64,000 nucleotides of DNA from NCBI RefSeq assembly GCF_030052815.1, contig NC_079498.1, positions 76,618,992-76,682,991 of the forward strand, written 5' to 3'. A model generated the notes under the pieces. The model made no database searches, was not told the origin of the DNA, and saw nothing but the letters and a program-made list of their open reading frames with translations. Shown here one piece after another: positions 46,431-57,619 of the stretch (the stretch's first letter is position 1; each line of letters starts with the position of its first letter). The stretch comes from Hevea brasiliensis. Its lineage: Eukaryota; Streptophyta; Magnoliopsida; Malpighiales; Euphorbiaceae. A program made the position numbers and the translations under genes.

Positions 46431-49400
46431 TGTCACACCCTACTTCCCTGTAAGATGTAACATGATCTCGTAGTACACCTAATGAATTACCATACTTCGC
46501 CTACCGATAATCCATTAAATATACTACAAGGGATTTTAAAATAATTTTCATGAAATTTAAATCATCGATTAAAATCTGGTGTTATAAATTTTTTTTTTCA
46601 AAATTTCGGCAAAGTGACGGTTGTATTTTGAGAAAACAATTCTTCAAAACCTGCAAAGAACACACTCCCAATATGTTTTCTCAAATACAACTTCAATAAC
46701 TTTATTTGAACCGATAATTCAAATCTCAATAATCAAATCAATCTCCTCATAAAAGAAACAATTCATTGATTATAAGACTCAAAATTAATATTACAAAACT
46801 AATCAGATAAATGAAATTCCAAATTTACATTTATAATAATTTACATTTAATTACATACCAAAATATTTTACAAGAGTTTTTATACAACTGCTCAAATAAT
46901 TTACATACATATTATTACATGCATACATCAAAACCTATGTACATGGGTATACCTATGATATACCTGGAGCTTATCTGAATGTGTCTTCAAAGAAACTTAC
47001 TCGCTGCTCTATGCTCTTCTTACTCATGACAAAGATACAAAGCTATCGCTGAGTGGTGAACTCAGTGGTGCACAACTATAATTTAAAACATAGTACAATA
47101 TACCTTGACAAAATTTACAGCAAATAATTTAAAAATCTGAATACTCATCAATTTTCAAGACTCAAAATATTCATTGCCAATAATGTAAATCATTTGTATA
47201 AAATGACTTTGATCACGAAATTCAATTTACCAAATCATAACTAACCATTTAGGTAATTCCAAAAAAATCAATTATACATAAATCATAATTGAAATCACAA
47301 TACTTTACTATTCAAAAACATTCTGTATCTCAAAAACCATTCTGCATCTCAAAAACCATGCTGTATCTCAAAAATCATGCTGTATCTCAAAAATCATTCT
47401 TTATCTCACTAACTATGCAAGACTAATCCGAAAGGGCCATGTTCGAAGTGATTCTAACTCCCTATGGTCGGGGAGGTCGAATCAGATTCTAACTCCCTAT
47501 GGTCGGGGAGGTCGAATCATCGTGCATAGTACACACCACAATAATGAATCTTCCACAAGGGCCATAACGATAAAAAACTTAGATCTAACCTCAAATCAGA
47601 GGAAAATCTAAGTCTGTGCATGTACCATGGTAATCAAAACACAACTAACTCCATTGTCTTCTCAACAAATGAGAGAGACAGGTAATAACCTAGTCAAACA
47701 TCTATAGTAAGATATAAAACAATATCATAATACTTTTAGTGAGCATAAATCACAATATAATTCGATTCAAAGTCAATTCCAATATCCAATAATTTTTATG
47801 CTCATCACAATTCAAATAATAAATTTGCATTTTTCCATAAAATTACAGTCACAATTCAAAACATGTTCTATCACAATTTTCCAAAACATAATTTATTCAA
47901 TCCATAACAATGTTTAATACTTGTGGAAATACCATTTCACAAAGCTAAATTCATACATACTATAACAATTTCAATAATCATTGAATTAAATCCAATGCTT
48001 GTTAAACATAATACATAAGAAAAATATGTCATTTAATCATATGAAATATTCAGAACAAAATCAGTTAAAAACTAGTTGTGCACAAACCTCTGATAACTGT
48101 CTCTTGGCTCTGACTCAGTGTTTCCTTCCCCTTCCCTGATCTTTGCTAACTGAGAAACACAATTTTGAAGTGTTTCAGTACTCATTTAAACTGTCTCTAA
48201 GAATAAGGTTCAATAATTAATTTATCGAATTCTATTATTTCCTTAGTCAACCTAAGATGTTGACCCTCGATGCAGTCTAGGTGAATTAGGCTTTAATATT
48301 ACCAATATGTTACATTTTTAGCCTTTTAGTATTGGTACATGTTACCAAATTCATTTCCATGTATATTGCGTTTTATTGCAATTTGTCGGATCCCAGTATA
48401 CTAATTTGACCTAGCCGGATGACCTAGTTCCCTCAGCTTTCGGGTTTCGATTAAAACTACAAACTTGTAGATCTATGTCTTATTTCACGCGGAGCAAAAT
48501 TTCAGGTCATTCTGAGTTTACTAGACCAAGTTATGGTCATTTTACTATTGCTGGTCAGAATGTACCAAAATTGGTCACTTTAGGTCATTTTAGGTCATTT
48601 TAGGTTCGGCCAGTTTTTGGACCCAAACTTGTGCAAGCTGTTTGACTTGCTTATGGTCATTTCTGAGCTTTGGAGTCTTCATAAGACTTGTAGATATATG
48701 TCTTAAATATTCATGGTCAAAATTTCAGGTCAATTGGACCTGTTTTTTGTGAGTTATGGCCAAAATACTAACTGCTGCCCAAATGGTCAATTTTCAGGCC
48801 TTAAATTGCACTAATCCGGATTTGGTCACTTTTCAAGTTACCTTAAAAGCAAAATTTTGGTAAGCTTCCTTCATGAAAGTTGGCACATTTTGTGCCTAGT
48901 TTCACCTCCATTTGGTCTCATACTAATTGGAGCCACACACTTAAGGTTCTAGGCCCATAACATAAACTGCCCTATTGCATTTTATTCATTACTCATCAAA
49001 GGACACTTTTAACATTTACCAAACTAAACATTCATGCCAATTCTGGTTTGTACCATAACCTAAACACAATTCACAATATATTGTTGGTCATTTTGGCAGC
49101 TTATAATCACACTCAATATGTACCATAATGTACATAATTTTTCAAACTCAAATTACAACAATTCAATCACCTAACCTAGCTCATTTACATGTCCAACCTC
49201 ACACCATCACACATATACACAAGCTGCCATAACAAGTACCACAATTCAACATTAATATTCCATAAACCAAACATGAAATAACATTTTTATGGTTTACCAA
49301 ATCAAGCTACCGATTCATATATCACACTCCATTAATTTCCAACCTTTCAAATTCAAGTACACATTACATATATTTAATATACATCACCCAAATAAATTCC

Positions 49401-50468
49401 TACACACATAAACACTTAATCAACCCTTTAATCTGCCATTTACAAGCAAGAATAAACTGTCCTCAAGGAGTTTCCATGGCTGCCAAAAATACACCTCTCC
49501 CTTTAAACATCAAACCTCAAAAATCTCTCCATAATTCAAGTACCCATAACATTCTTACTAACTTTAATGAAGCCATAACCCAAAAACACAAACTTACCAC
49601 TTTCGAAACTCTTCAAAATCTCTCCAAAACTTGGTCTTCTTGTTGCCTATCTACTGCCCAAGGTGTATGGACAATCTTTAATGAAGGAAAGTGCCAAGAA
49701 AGGAACTTGAATCTCACAAGCATGGAGCTTCCAAGTCATGCGGCAATAGAGGTTTGTTGGGAGCAAATTTCTGATGGTTCTAAGGTTGAAGATGAAGTTG
49801 AATCTGCTGTCCAAATTGATGAATAAGTGGTCCACTTTGGTGGGTGAGTGGAGCACTAAGGGTTGTTTAATATTAGTTTGTTCATAAGTTTCATTTTCCC
49901 ACATTTAACTCCCCATTTTTGCTATTTACATTAGGTACCACTAATTTAATTTTTCATTATATTTTCCAAGTGTAATATCATGTATTTTTAATGGAATTTT
50001 AGGTCAAAAGACAACTCGGGGTGTCAAATGACCACAATGCCCCTGTTCAGATTGCATTCTCGACTTTTCGATAATACCGAGTTTTGTCCGTTTTTCGATT
50101 TCTCACTTTTCTTTGTACTAATTAATTAATTTTTTTTTGATATTTCTAATGGTATTTATACTTCAATAGGTGTCTATTTAAGTCCTAAAAAAATATTTTT
50201 AAGGGTTCCTCGCAGTCCAGGGCTAGTCAATGGTGCACGCCGTGACTTCCCGGTACAGTCACCCATTGCTAGGGTTCTCAGCTCGCTTAACTTGGTTACA
50301 TTTCTTTGCTATTATTTTTCTTTTGTTTTTCTTGTATTTTCTTTTCTTATATTTCATTATTTTATGTCTCCTCACTCATATTGAAGTGTAGTTCTAGGCA
50401 TCCTAGCTGTCCAGACAACACTGGTCATTGGAACAATAGAACGCACTACCAAACTTAGGGGCGTTATA
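46431..50468 (-). repeat. Element I 3' LTR (family 2)
   Basis: On the minus strand the LTR starts TATAACGCCCC at 50468 and ends GGGTGTGACA at 46431, 4038 bp. It carries a 19-bp tandem repeat (ATTCTGTATCTCAAAAACC type, 47320-47408, nearly five units) and a 35-bp direct duplication (47450-47519). The family stem-loop near 47048-47077 reads CACTGAGT/ACTCAGCG on the minus strand. A 116-codon plus-strand frame at 49476-49826 recurs in the other LTR simply because the LTRs are copies. Confidence 0.94.
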
Positions 50469-50487
50469 ATTCTCCCCCCCCCCCCTT
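50469..50487 (-). other. Element I polypurine tract with 12-G run
   Basis: On the minus strand a run of 12 G followed by AGAAT lies directly before the 3' LTR start. It parallels the 17-G run of element B. Confidence 0.8.
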
Positions 50488-50524
50488 AAAATAAATTTTG
50501 TCTCAAAATTTTACCTGGCATTAG

Positions 50525-51580
50525 TCTCTGAACGGCTGTGGGTGCTATCTCCTCATATCCTCTTCATGTTCCCAAGTAGATTCCTGGCCTGAATGATGGT
50601 TCCATAGCACTTTAACCAGGTGTATCTGTTTGTTCCTCAGCTGCTTCACCTCATAAGCCAGAATTTCTATGGGTTCTTCCTCATATGAGAGGTTTGGATT
50701 TACCTCAATCTCTTCAATTGATAGTACATGGGATGGGTCAGATTTATACCTCCTTAACATGGACACATGGAAGACACTGTGTATCCTTCCTAGCTCCGGA
50801 GGTAGCGCCAACCGATATGCCAAAAGACCCACTCTTTCCAGAATCTCATATGGTCCGATGAAACGAGGACTCAGTTTCCCCTTTCTGCCAAATCTCATAA
50901 TTCTCTTCCAAGGAGAAACTTTGAGGAATACCTTATCACCCACTGCATATTCAATATCTCTTCTCTTCAGACCAACATAGGACTTCTGACGGTCTAATGC
51001 AGCCTTGAGTCTATCTCTGTTCAATCTAATCTTTTCCTCTGTCTGCTGAATAATTTCAGGCCCAATCATCTTTCTTTCACCAACTTCATCCCAACATAGG
51101 GGAGTTCTGCACTTTCTGCCATACAAAGCTTCATATGGAGGCATCCCAATGCTTGATTGATAGCTGTTGTTATAAGCAAACTCAATCAAAGGCAAGTGTG
51201 TATCCCAACTACCTTTAAACTCAATCACACAAGCCCGTAGCATATCCTCTAATATCTGAATTACCCTCTCAGACTGGCTATCTATCTGTGGGTGGAATGC
51301 CTTGCTGAAGTTCAATTTAGTTCCTAGGGCTCTCTGAAGACTACCCTAGAATCTAGAAATGAACCTAGGATCTCTATCAGATACAATTGATACTGGCACT
51401 CCATGCAGTTTTACAATCTCATTTATGTACAATCTGGCCAATCTCTCCAACTATAGTCCATCTGGACTGGCAAAAAGTGAGCAGACTTAGTTAGTTTATC
51501 AACTATGACCCATACTGCATCATGACTATTCTGTGTCTTCGGAAGTCTCATCACAAAATCCATAGTATCCGTTCCCTTAC
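50525..51580 (-). pseudogene. Element I integrase core and chromodomain
   Basis: On the minus strand the core starts DTMDFVMRLPKTQNSHDAVW near 51570. [27 protein letters not shown] with a stop just after, and the long open frame 51315-50545 follow. That frame reads FHPQIDSQSERVIQILEDML, PYEALYGRKCRTP, a GPY/F region ([16 protein letters not shown]) and the chromodomain (EEPIEILAYEVKQLRNKQ). The zinc-binding N-terminus is replaced by a fragment from a family 1 integrase (51583-51850). There is no intron at SERVIQILED. Confidence 0.9.
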
Positions 51581-51582
51581 AA

Positions 51583-51850
51583 TGTTTCATAGGGTGCCAT
51601 TTGTATGCTAGCTTGACACTTATTGTTGTATACAAATTCTGTTAGTGGGAGGTATCTGTCCCATCCTCCCTCGAATTCAAGGACAAAAGTTCTCAATATA
51701 TTCTCGAGGGTTTATTATATTTTACAGGTTATTATTATCATTTAATTTCGTTATTTATAGAAACTCAATGAGTTTCAAAATTTACCTGAATCACTTGTTT
51801 CGACTGTCCATCCATCTGAGGATGATAAGTCGTACTGATATCTCTAAGCT
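51583..51850 (-). pseudogene. Family 1-type integrase fragment inside element I
   Basis: On the minus strand the fragment reads TTYHPQMDGQSKQVIQ, then a 74-nt intron-like gap (51785-51712), TLENILRTFVLEFE, and QASIQMAPYETL. QASIQMAP is the family 1 reading (element A), whereas family 2 has QSSIGMPP. It lies upstream of, and overlaps in content with, element I's own integrase, so two integrase segments of different origin are joined. Confidence 0.75.
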
Positions 51851-52400
51851 TATAGCAATTTCTGTGGTACAGGTAATTCACATTAATGTAACCGAGTCAC
51901 TGACTCTAGCTACCTTACAAGTGTAGTCGTTTGATAGGCTAGTTTTGAAGTTTTAAATTTCTTACTAGAATTTTCACATTTATTTCCCGTTATAGTACTC
52001 TATTCGGGCGCAACTGTATCAATTTATAGATTACTTACAAATATTCTTAATTTATTGTACCACGAGGAAGCACATAGCTCTACACAATAATTCCGTGTCA
52101 ATACTGTAATCTGCAGCTTACAATACAAATATCGAGAACATTATATAGTCACTACGTTATAACCTCATGGGCTAGGTTTTCTAACATCTTATCTTTCTCG
52201 AATCCACTAATATCCTAAACCGATTCTGATTACAATTTCCTTTGACAATTACTAACAGTAACATCTTTGCCCTCGTCTAGAGCAATTCTATTACTGTAAC
52301 TTACTTTTAGGTCCTCTTGCCTTACATTAAGTAGGCTCACCAATTAGCTTTATAATTTATGGTGTTTTAGAAAATACTTTTAGCTAACAATTCTTCCAAA
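51851..52400 (-). other. Unassigned internal segment of element I
   Basis: No recognisable domain or long frame occurs here, where RT and RNase H should be. It contains the near palindrome GAGTCA-C-TGACTC (51893-51905). It could be captured foreign sequence, or protease and RT decayed past recognition. The sharp return to protease sequence near 52430 favours replacement over decay. Confidence 0.4.
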
Positions 52401-52419
52401 ATTAATGTCAATCATACTT

Positions 52420-53211
52420 GTTATTATAGTTTTTATCCTAAAAAAACTAGTCACTAATACATCAAAATTCATTCCCATGTAAAGGAATAGCAACAGAACA
52501 TATAGTTCTAACACTAACATACAACTAAGTAGTGCTGGGATCAAATAATAACAAATTGTTTCTTTCAAAAATTAAGAACTTACCAGCAGCTACATCCGAA
52601 GTTTCTGCTCTTTCTCCTTGGCGCATAGTGGACGCTCTGACTAGTGCGCTACTATATTCAGGTTGATTCACTGTGTTATAGTGGTGAGGAGTATCAACTC
52701 TATTTCTATCTCGACTCTGATTGACGGTCTGTGAACTCCAGAGAGCAGATTGAGGTGCTCTAGTACAATCTTTAGCAAAGTGTCCAAGTTTTCCACAATT
52801 GTAGCAAGCTCCAGAGGCCTTACGACAAATACCTCCATGTAGCTTACCACAAACATGGCAGAAACGGGCAGAATAGGAACTTCTGGTTGTTCGACTACTA
52901 GATCTTGGTGTTCTCTGCCCTGATGATCCGCTTCTGTCGTATCCCTGAGCTCGGGGTTCCTCAAATTCTTTTCTCTTCCCCAAATTACTGCTCAAGCTCT
53001 GACCCATAGGTTTCTCCCTCTTCTCCATTTCATGTTGCCCTTGTGGGGGTTGGGTTTGTGTTTGAGTTTGAGCTGACAGAGTATCAGCCATTTGTTGAAA
53101 GAAAGTGGCCATTTACTGGGCCATTTGTGCAGTAATTTGTACCGGTAAAACTGGTACAGTCGGGCCTTCGACACTTTGTGGGGCTGGGGCCTCAACTTGT
53201 TCTTCTGCCAT
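52420..53211 (-). pseudogene. Element I gag without capsid domain, plus protease scrap
   Basis: The minus-strand ATG at 53211 gives MAEEQVEAPAPQSVEG, with a stop near 53114. MATFFQQMADTL and a Gln/Thr-rich stretch follow. The frame then jumps from EKREKPMGQSLSSN straight to the basic linker and the knuckle pair FCHVCGKLHGGIC and CYNCGKLGHFAKDC (near 52865-52775). The capsid domain (the EWW...YE block present in A and D) is deleted. The protease begins LLFDPSTT and stops, and degenerate reading runs to about 52420. Confidence 0.88.
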
Positions 53212-53414
53212 CACAGACTATTCTATTGTCTCATTCTTCTCTTTCATATCTTTTTACTGGATTTTCTATTCCTATACAACCAACACAAGGAGATTCCTCT
53301 CCATTAGTTCATATTTATGATGTAAATGTACTATATGTATCAAACATTTGAGTAGTTGTAGTTACTGATAAAAAGATTTCAAATTCACAGTTCAAAATTT
53401 ATTTTAAAAACATT

Positions 53415-53426
53415 GCTCTGATACCA
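53415..53426 (-). promoter_or_regulatory. Element I primer binding site, initiator Met tRNA
   Basis: On the minus strand TGGTATCAGAGC lies 7 nt after the 5' LTR terminus GGTGTGACA, as in element D. Confidence 0.93.
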
Positions 53427-53433
53427 TAAAACA

Positions 53434-56400
53434 TGTCACACCCTACTCCCCTGTAAGATGTAACATGATCTCGTAGTACACCTAATGAATTACCGTACTT
53501 CGCCTATCGATAATCCATTAATATACTACAAGGGATTTTAAAACAATTTTCATGAAATTTAAATCATCGATTAAAATCTGGTGTTATAAATTTTTTTTTC
53601 AAAATTTCGGCAAAGTGCCAGTTGTATTTTGAGAAAACAATTCTTCAAAACTTGCAAAGAACACACTCCCAATATGTTTTCTCAAATACAACTTCAATAA
53701 CTTCATTTGAACCCATAATTCAAATCTCAATAATCGAATCAATCTCCTCATAAAAGAAACATTTCATTGATTACAAGACTCAAAATTAATATTACAAAAC
53801 TATTCAGATAAATGAAATTCCAAATTTACATTTACAATAATTTACATTTAATTACATACCAAAATATTTTACAAGAGTTTTTATACAACTGCTCAAATAA
53901 TTTACATACATATTATTACATGCATACATCAAAACCTATGTACATGGGTATACCTATGATATACCTGGAGCTTATCTGAATGTGTCTTCAAAGAAACTTA
54001 CTCACTGTTCTATGCTCTTTTTACCTGCGACAGCATACAAAGCTATCGCTGAGTGGTGAACTCAGTGGTGCACAACTATAATTTAAAACATAGTACAATA
54101 TACCTTGACAAAATTTACAGCAAATAATTTGAAAATCTGAATACTCATCAATTTCCAAGACTCAAAATATTCATTGCCAATAATGTAAATCATTTGTATA
54201 AAATGACTTTGATCATGAGATTCAATTTACCAAATCATAACTAACCATTTAGGTAATTCCAACAAAATCAATTATACATAAATCATAATTGAAATCACAA
54301 TTCTTTACTATTAAAAAACATTTGTATCTCAAAAACCATTATGTATCTCAAAAACCATGTTGTATCTCAAAAACCATGCTGTATCTCAAAAATCATTCTT
54401 TATCTCACTAACTATGCAAGACTAATCCGAAAGGGCCATGTTCGAAGTGATTCTAACTCCCTATGGTCGGGGAGGTCGAATCAGATTCTAATTCCCTATG
54501 GTCTGGGAGGTCGAATCATCGTGCATAGTACATACCACAATAATGAATCTTCCGTAAGGGCCATAATGATAAAAAAACTTAGATCTAACCTCAAACAAGA
54601 AGACCAATTTTGAAGTGTTTCAGTACTCAGTTAAACTGTCTCTAAGAATAAGGTTCAATAATTAATTTATCGAATTCTATTATTTCCTTAGTCAATCTAA
54701 GATGTCAACCCTCGATGCAGTCTAGGTGAATTAGGTTTTAATGTTACCAATATGTCACATTTGTAGCCTTTTAGTATTGGTACATGTTACCAAATTCATT
54801 TCCATGTATATTGCGTTTTATTGCAATTTGTCGGATCCCGGTATACTAATTTGACCTAGCCGGATGACCTAGTTCCCTCAGCTTTCGGGTTTCGGTCAAA
54901 ACTACAAACTTGTAGATCTATGTCTTATTGCACGCGGGGAAAAATTTCAGGTCATTCTGAGTTTACTAGACCAAGTTATGGTCATTTTACTATTGCTGGT
55001 TAGAATGTACCAACATTGGTCACTTTAGGTCATTTTAGGTCATTTTAGGTTCGGCCAGTATTTGGCCCCGAACTTGTGCAAGCTGTTTGACTTGCTTATG
55101 GTCATTTCTGGGCTTTGGTGTCTTCATAAGACTTGTAGATATATGTCTTAACTATTCATGGTCAAAATTTCAGGTCAATTGGACCTGTTTTTTGTGAGTT
55201 ATGGCCAAAATACTAACTGCTGCCCAAATGGTCAATTTTCAGGCCTTAAATTGCACTAATCCGGATTTGGTCACTTTTCAAGTTACCTTACAAGTAGAAT
55301 TTTGGTAAGCTTCCTTCATGAAAGTTGGCACATTTTGTGCCTAGTTTCACCTCTATCTGGTCTCATACCAATTGGAGCCACACACTTAAGGTTCTAGGCC
55401 CATAACATAAATTGCCCTATTGTATTTTATTCATTACTCATCAAAGGATACTTTTAACATTTACCAAACTAAACATTCATGCCAATTCTGGTTTGTACCA
55501 TAACCTAAACACAATTCACAACACATTGTTGGTCATTTTGCCAGCTTATAATTACACTCAATATGTACCATAATGTACATAATTTTTCAAACTCAAATTA
55601 CAACAATTCAATCACCTAACCTAGCTCATTTACATGTCTAACCTCACACCATCACACATATACACAAGCTGCCATAACAAGTACCACAATTCAACATTAA
55701 TATTCCATAAACCAAACATGAAATAACATTTTTATGGTTCACCAAATCAAGCTACCGATTCATATATCACACTCCATTAATTTCCAAGCTTCTAAATTCA
55801 AGTACACATTTACATATACTTAATATACATCACCCAAATAAATTCCTACACACATAAACACTTAATCAACCCTTTAATTTGCCATTTACAAGCAAGAATA
55901 AACTGTCCTCAAGAAGTACACCTCTCCCTTTAAACATCAAACCTCAAAAATCTCTCCATAATTCAAGTGCCCATAACATTCTTACTAACTTTAATGAAGC
56001 CATAACCCAAAAACACAAACTTACCACTTTCGAAACTCTTCAAAATCTCTCCAAAACTTGGTCTTCTTGTTGCCTATCTACTGCCCAAGGTGTATGGACA
56101 ATCTTTAATGAAGGAAAGTGCCAAGAAAGGAGCTTGAATCTCACATGCATGGAGCTTCCAAGTCATGCGGCAATGGAGGTTTGTTGGGAGCAAATTTCTG
56201 CTGGTTCTAAGGTTGAAGATGAAGTTGAATCTGCTGTCCAAATTGATGAATAAGTGGTCCACTTTGGTGGGTGAGTGGAGCACTAAGGGTTGTTTGATAT
56301 TAGTTTATTCATAAGTTTCATTTTCCCACATTTAACTCCCCATTTTTGCTATTTACATTAGGTACCACTAATTTAATTTTTCATTATATTTTCCAAGTGT

Positions 56401-56894
56401 AATATCATGTATTTTTAATGGACTTTTAGGTCAAAAGACAACTCGGGGTGTCAAATGAACACAATGCCCCTGTTCGGGTTGCATTCCCTACTTTTCGGTA
56501 ATACCGAGTTTTGTCCATTTTTCGATTTCTCACTTTTCTTTGTACTAATTAATTAATTTTTCTTTGATATTTCTAATGGAATTTATACTTCAATAGGTGT
56601 CTATTTAAGTCCTAAAAAATATTTTTCAGGATTCCCTGCGATTCAGGGCTAGTCAATGGTGCACGCCGTGACTTCCCGGTGCAGTCACCCATCGCTAGGG
56701 TTCTCGGCTCGCTTAACTTGGTTACATTTCTTTGCTATTATTTTTCCTTTGTTTTTCTTGTATTTTCTTTTCTTGTATTTCATTATTTTATGTCTCCTCA
56801 CTCATATCGAAGTGTAGTTCTAGGCATCCTAGCTGTCCGGACAACACTGGTCACTGGAGCAATAGAACGCACTACCGAACTTAGGGGTGTTACA
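53434..56894 (-). repeat. Element I 5' LTR (family 2) with an internal deletion
   Basis: On the minus strand it runs from TGTAACACCCC at 56894 to GGGTGTGACA at 53434, 3461 bp. It is near-identical to the 3' LTR except for a loss of about 555 bp: 47596-48159 of the other copy is replaced by 9 nt at 54596-54604. It keeps the 19-bp repeat array (54320-54408) and the 35-bp duplication (54450-54519). Confidence 0.94.
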
Positions 56895-57446
56895 AGAACA
56901 GATTTTGGAGTGTGGAGTTTCATTGGTACAAGAAGCTGCATATCGGTGGTGGAATGTTGTAACCAAGGTAGTGCCACCAGCCGATGTAACTTGGGAATTC
57001 TTTCTGATAGAGTTCAGAAAGAAATATATTAGTTGTGTTCATGAAGAGGAACAAAAGAGGAGTGGTGATCAACAAAAGAGGAAATTTGGACAGTCTAGTA
57101 ATAAGAGGCCGAGAGAACAATCAAGTCAGACATCTGATCAAAGTAGGAGATCTAGACCCAGGCCTATACCCAGAAGAGATCAACTAGAAACACTAGTAGT
57201 GAGTGCGCCAGGACTAGTAAGAAAATGTGGCCATTGTAACAAGTGGCATAAAGGTGAATGTAGAGGATTGACTAGAGCCTGTTATAGATGTGGGGCCATA
57301 GACCATCGTTTGAAAGATTGTCCTAAGAGAAATTTACCACAGACCCAGACAGAGGTCGTGGAAGGACCAAGTACAACAGTAGCACCACTTCCAAATGTCA
57401 CCCAAGCCGGAGAGGAACAAGAAGCCCCAAATGTGAATTTGAGGTA
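56895..57446 (+). pseudogene. Element J gag, C-terminal part with zinc knuckle
   Basis: After the I insertion the frame resumes EQILECGVSLVQEAAYRWWN and VTWEFFLIEFRKKYISCVHE, the middle of the capsid domain. It then jumps to a basic linker (DQQKRKFGQSSNKRPREQ), skipping roughly 95 residues found in element A. The knuckle follows: CGHCNKWHKGECRG and CYRCGAIDHRLKDC near 57280-57320. Gag stops at 57446 (TAA), before protease. Confidence 0.88.
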
Positions 57447-57619
57447 AAGTACTTCCTTTATGATATGCCTAAGTGTATAATGATAGATTCGAAAAGACTA
57501 AATAGTACCATATATATAAAAGAAGTAGACAGAGGGAGCAATAGAAAGGTAAAAGAATTATCTCAGATACCTACACCCAGTAAATTTCGAGGACGAAATT
57601 TAAATTAGAGGGGAAGAAT
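57447..57619 (+). other. Element J linker and polypurine tract
   Basis: The 120 bp after gag have no recognisable content. From about 57578 the sequence matches the end of element A pol (GGACGAAATTTAAATTAGAG), and AGAGGGGAAGAAT is the polypurine tract. All of pol has been lost between the two. Confidence 0.75.

Larger units (their letters stand above)
46431..56894 (-). mobile_element. Element I: complete but pol-deficient family 2 element
   Basis: This 10.5-kb element on the minus strand is bounded by perfect TSDs AGAAC (46426-46430, 56895-56899). It has two LTRs, a primer site, a polypurine tract, a gag lacking its capsid domain, a protease scrap and integrase. Reverse transcriptase and RNase H are entirely missing. 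The internal region is only 2965 bp. Intact ends and TSDs show that it inserted as a unit, so it was mobilised by another element. It splits the gag of J. Confidence 0.93.

Noticed and set aside
47320..47519. CRISPR-like or satellite array in the element I LTR
   Set aside because: The 19-bp and 35-bp units are directly adjacent tandem repeats without spacers, and they occur inside plant LTRs.
49476..49826. Plus-strand 116-codon open frame in the element I 3' LTR, also present (124 codons) at 55879-56253
   Set aside because: The two copies are the two LTRs of one element, so shared openness is expected. The frame is antisense to the element, has no recognised domain, and has no counterpart in the other family 2 LTRs.
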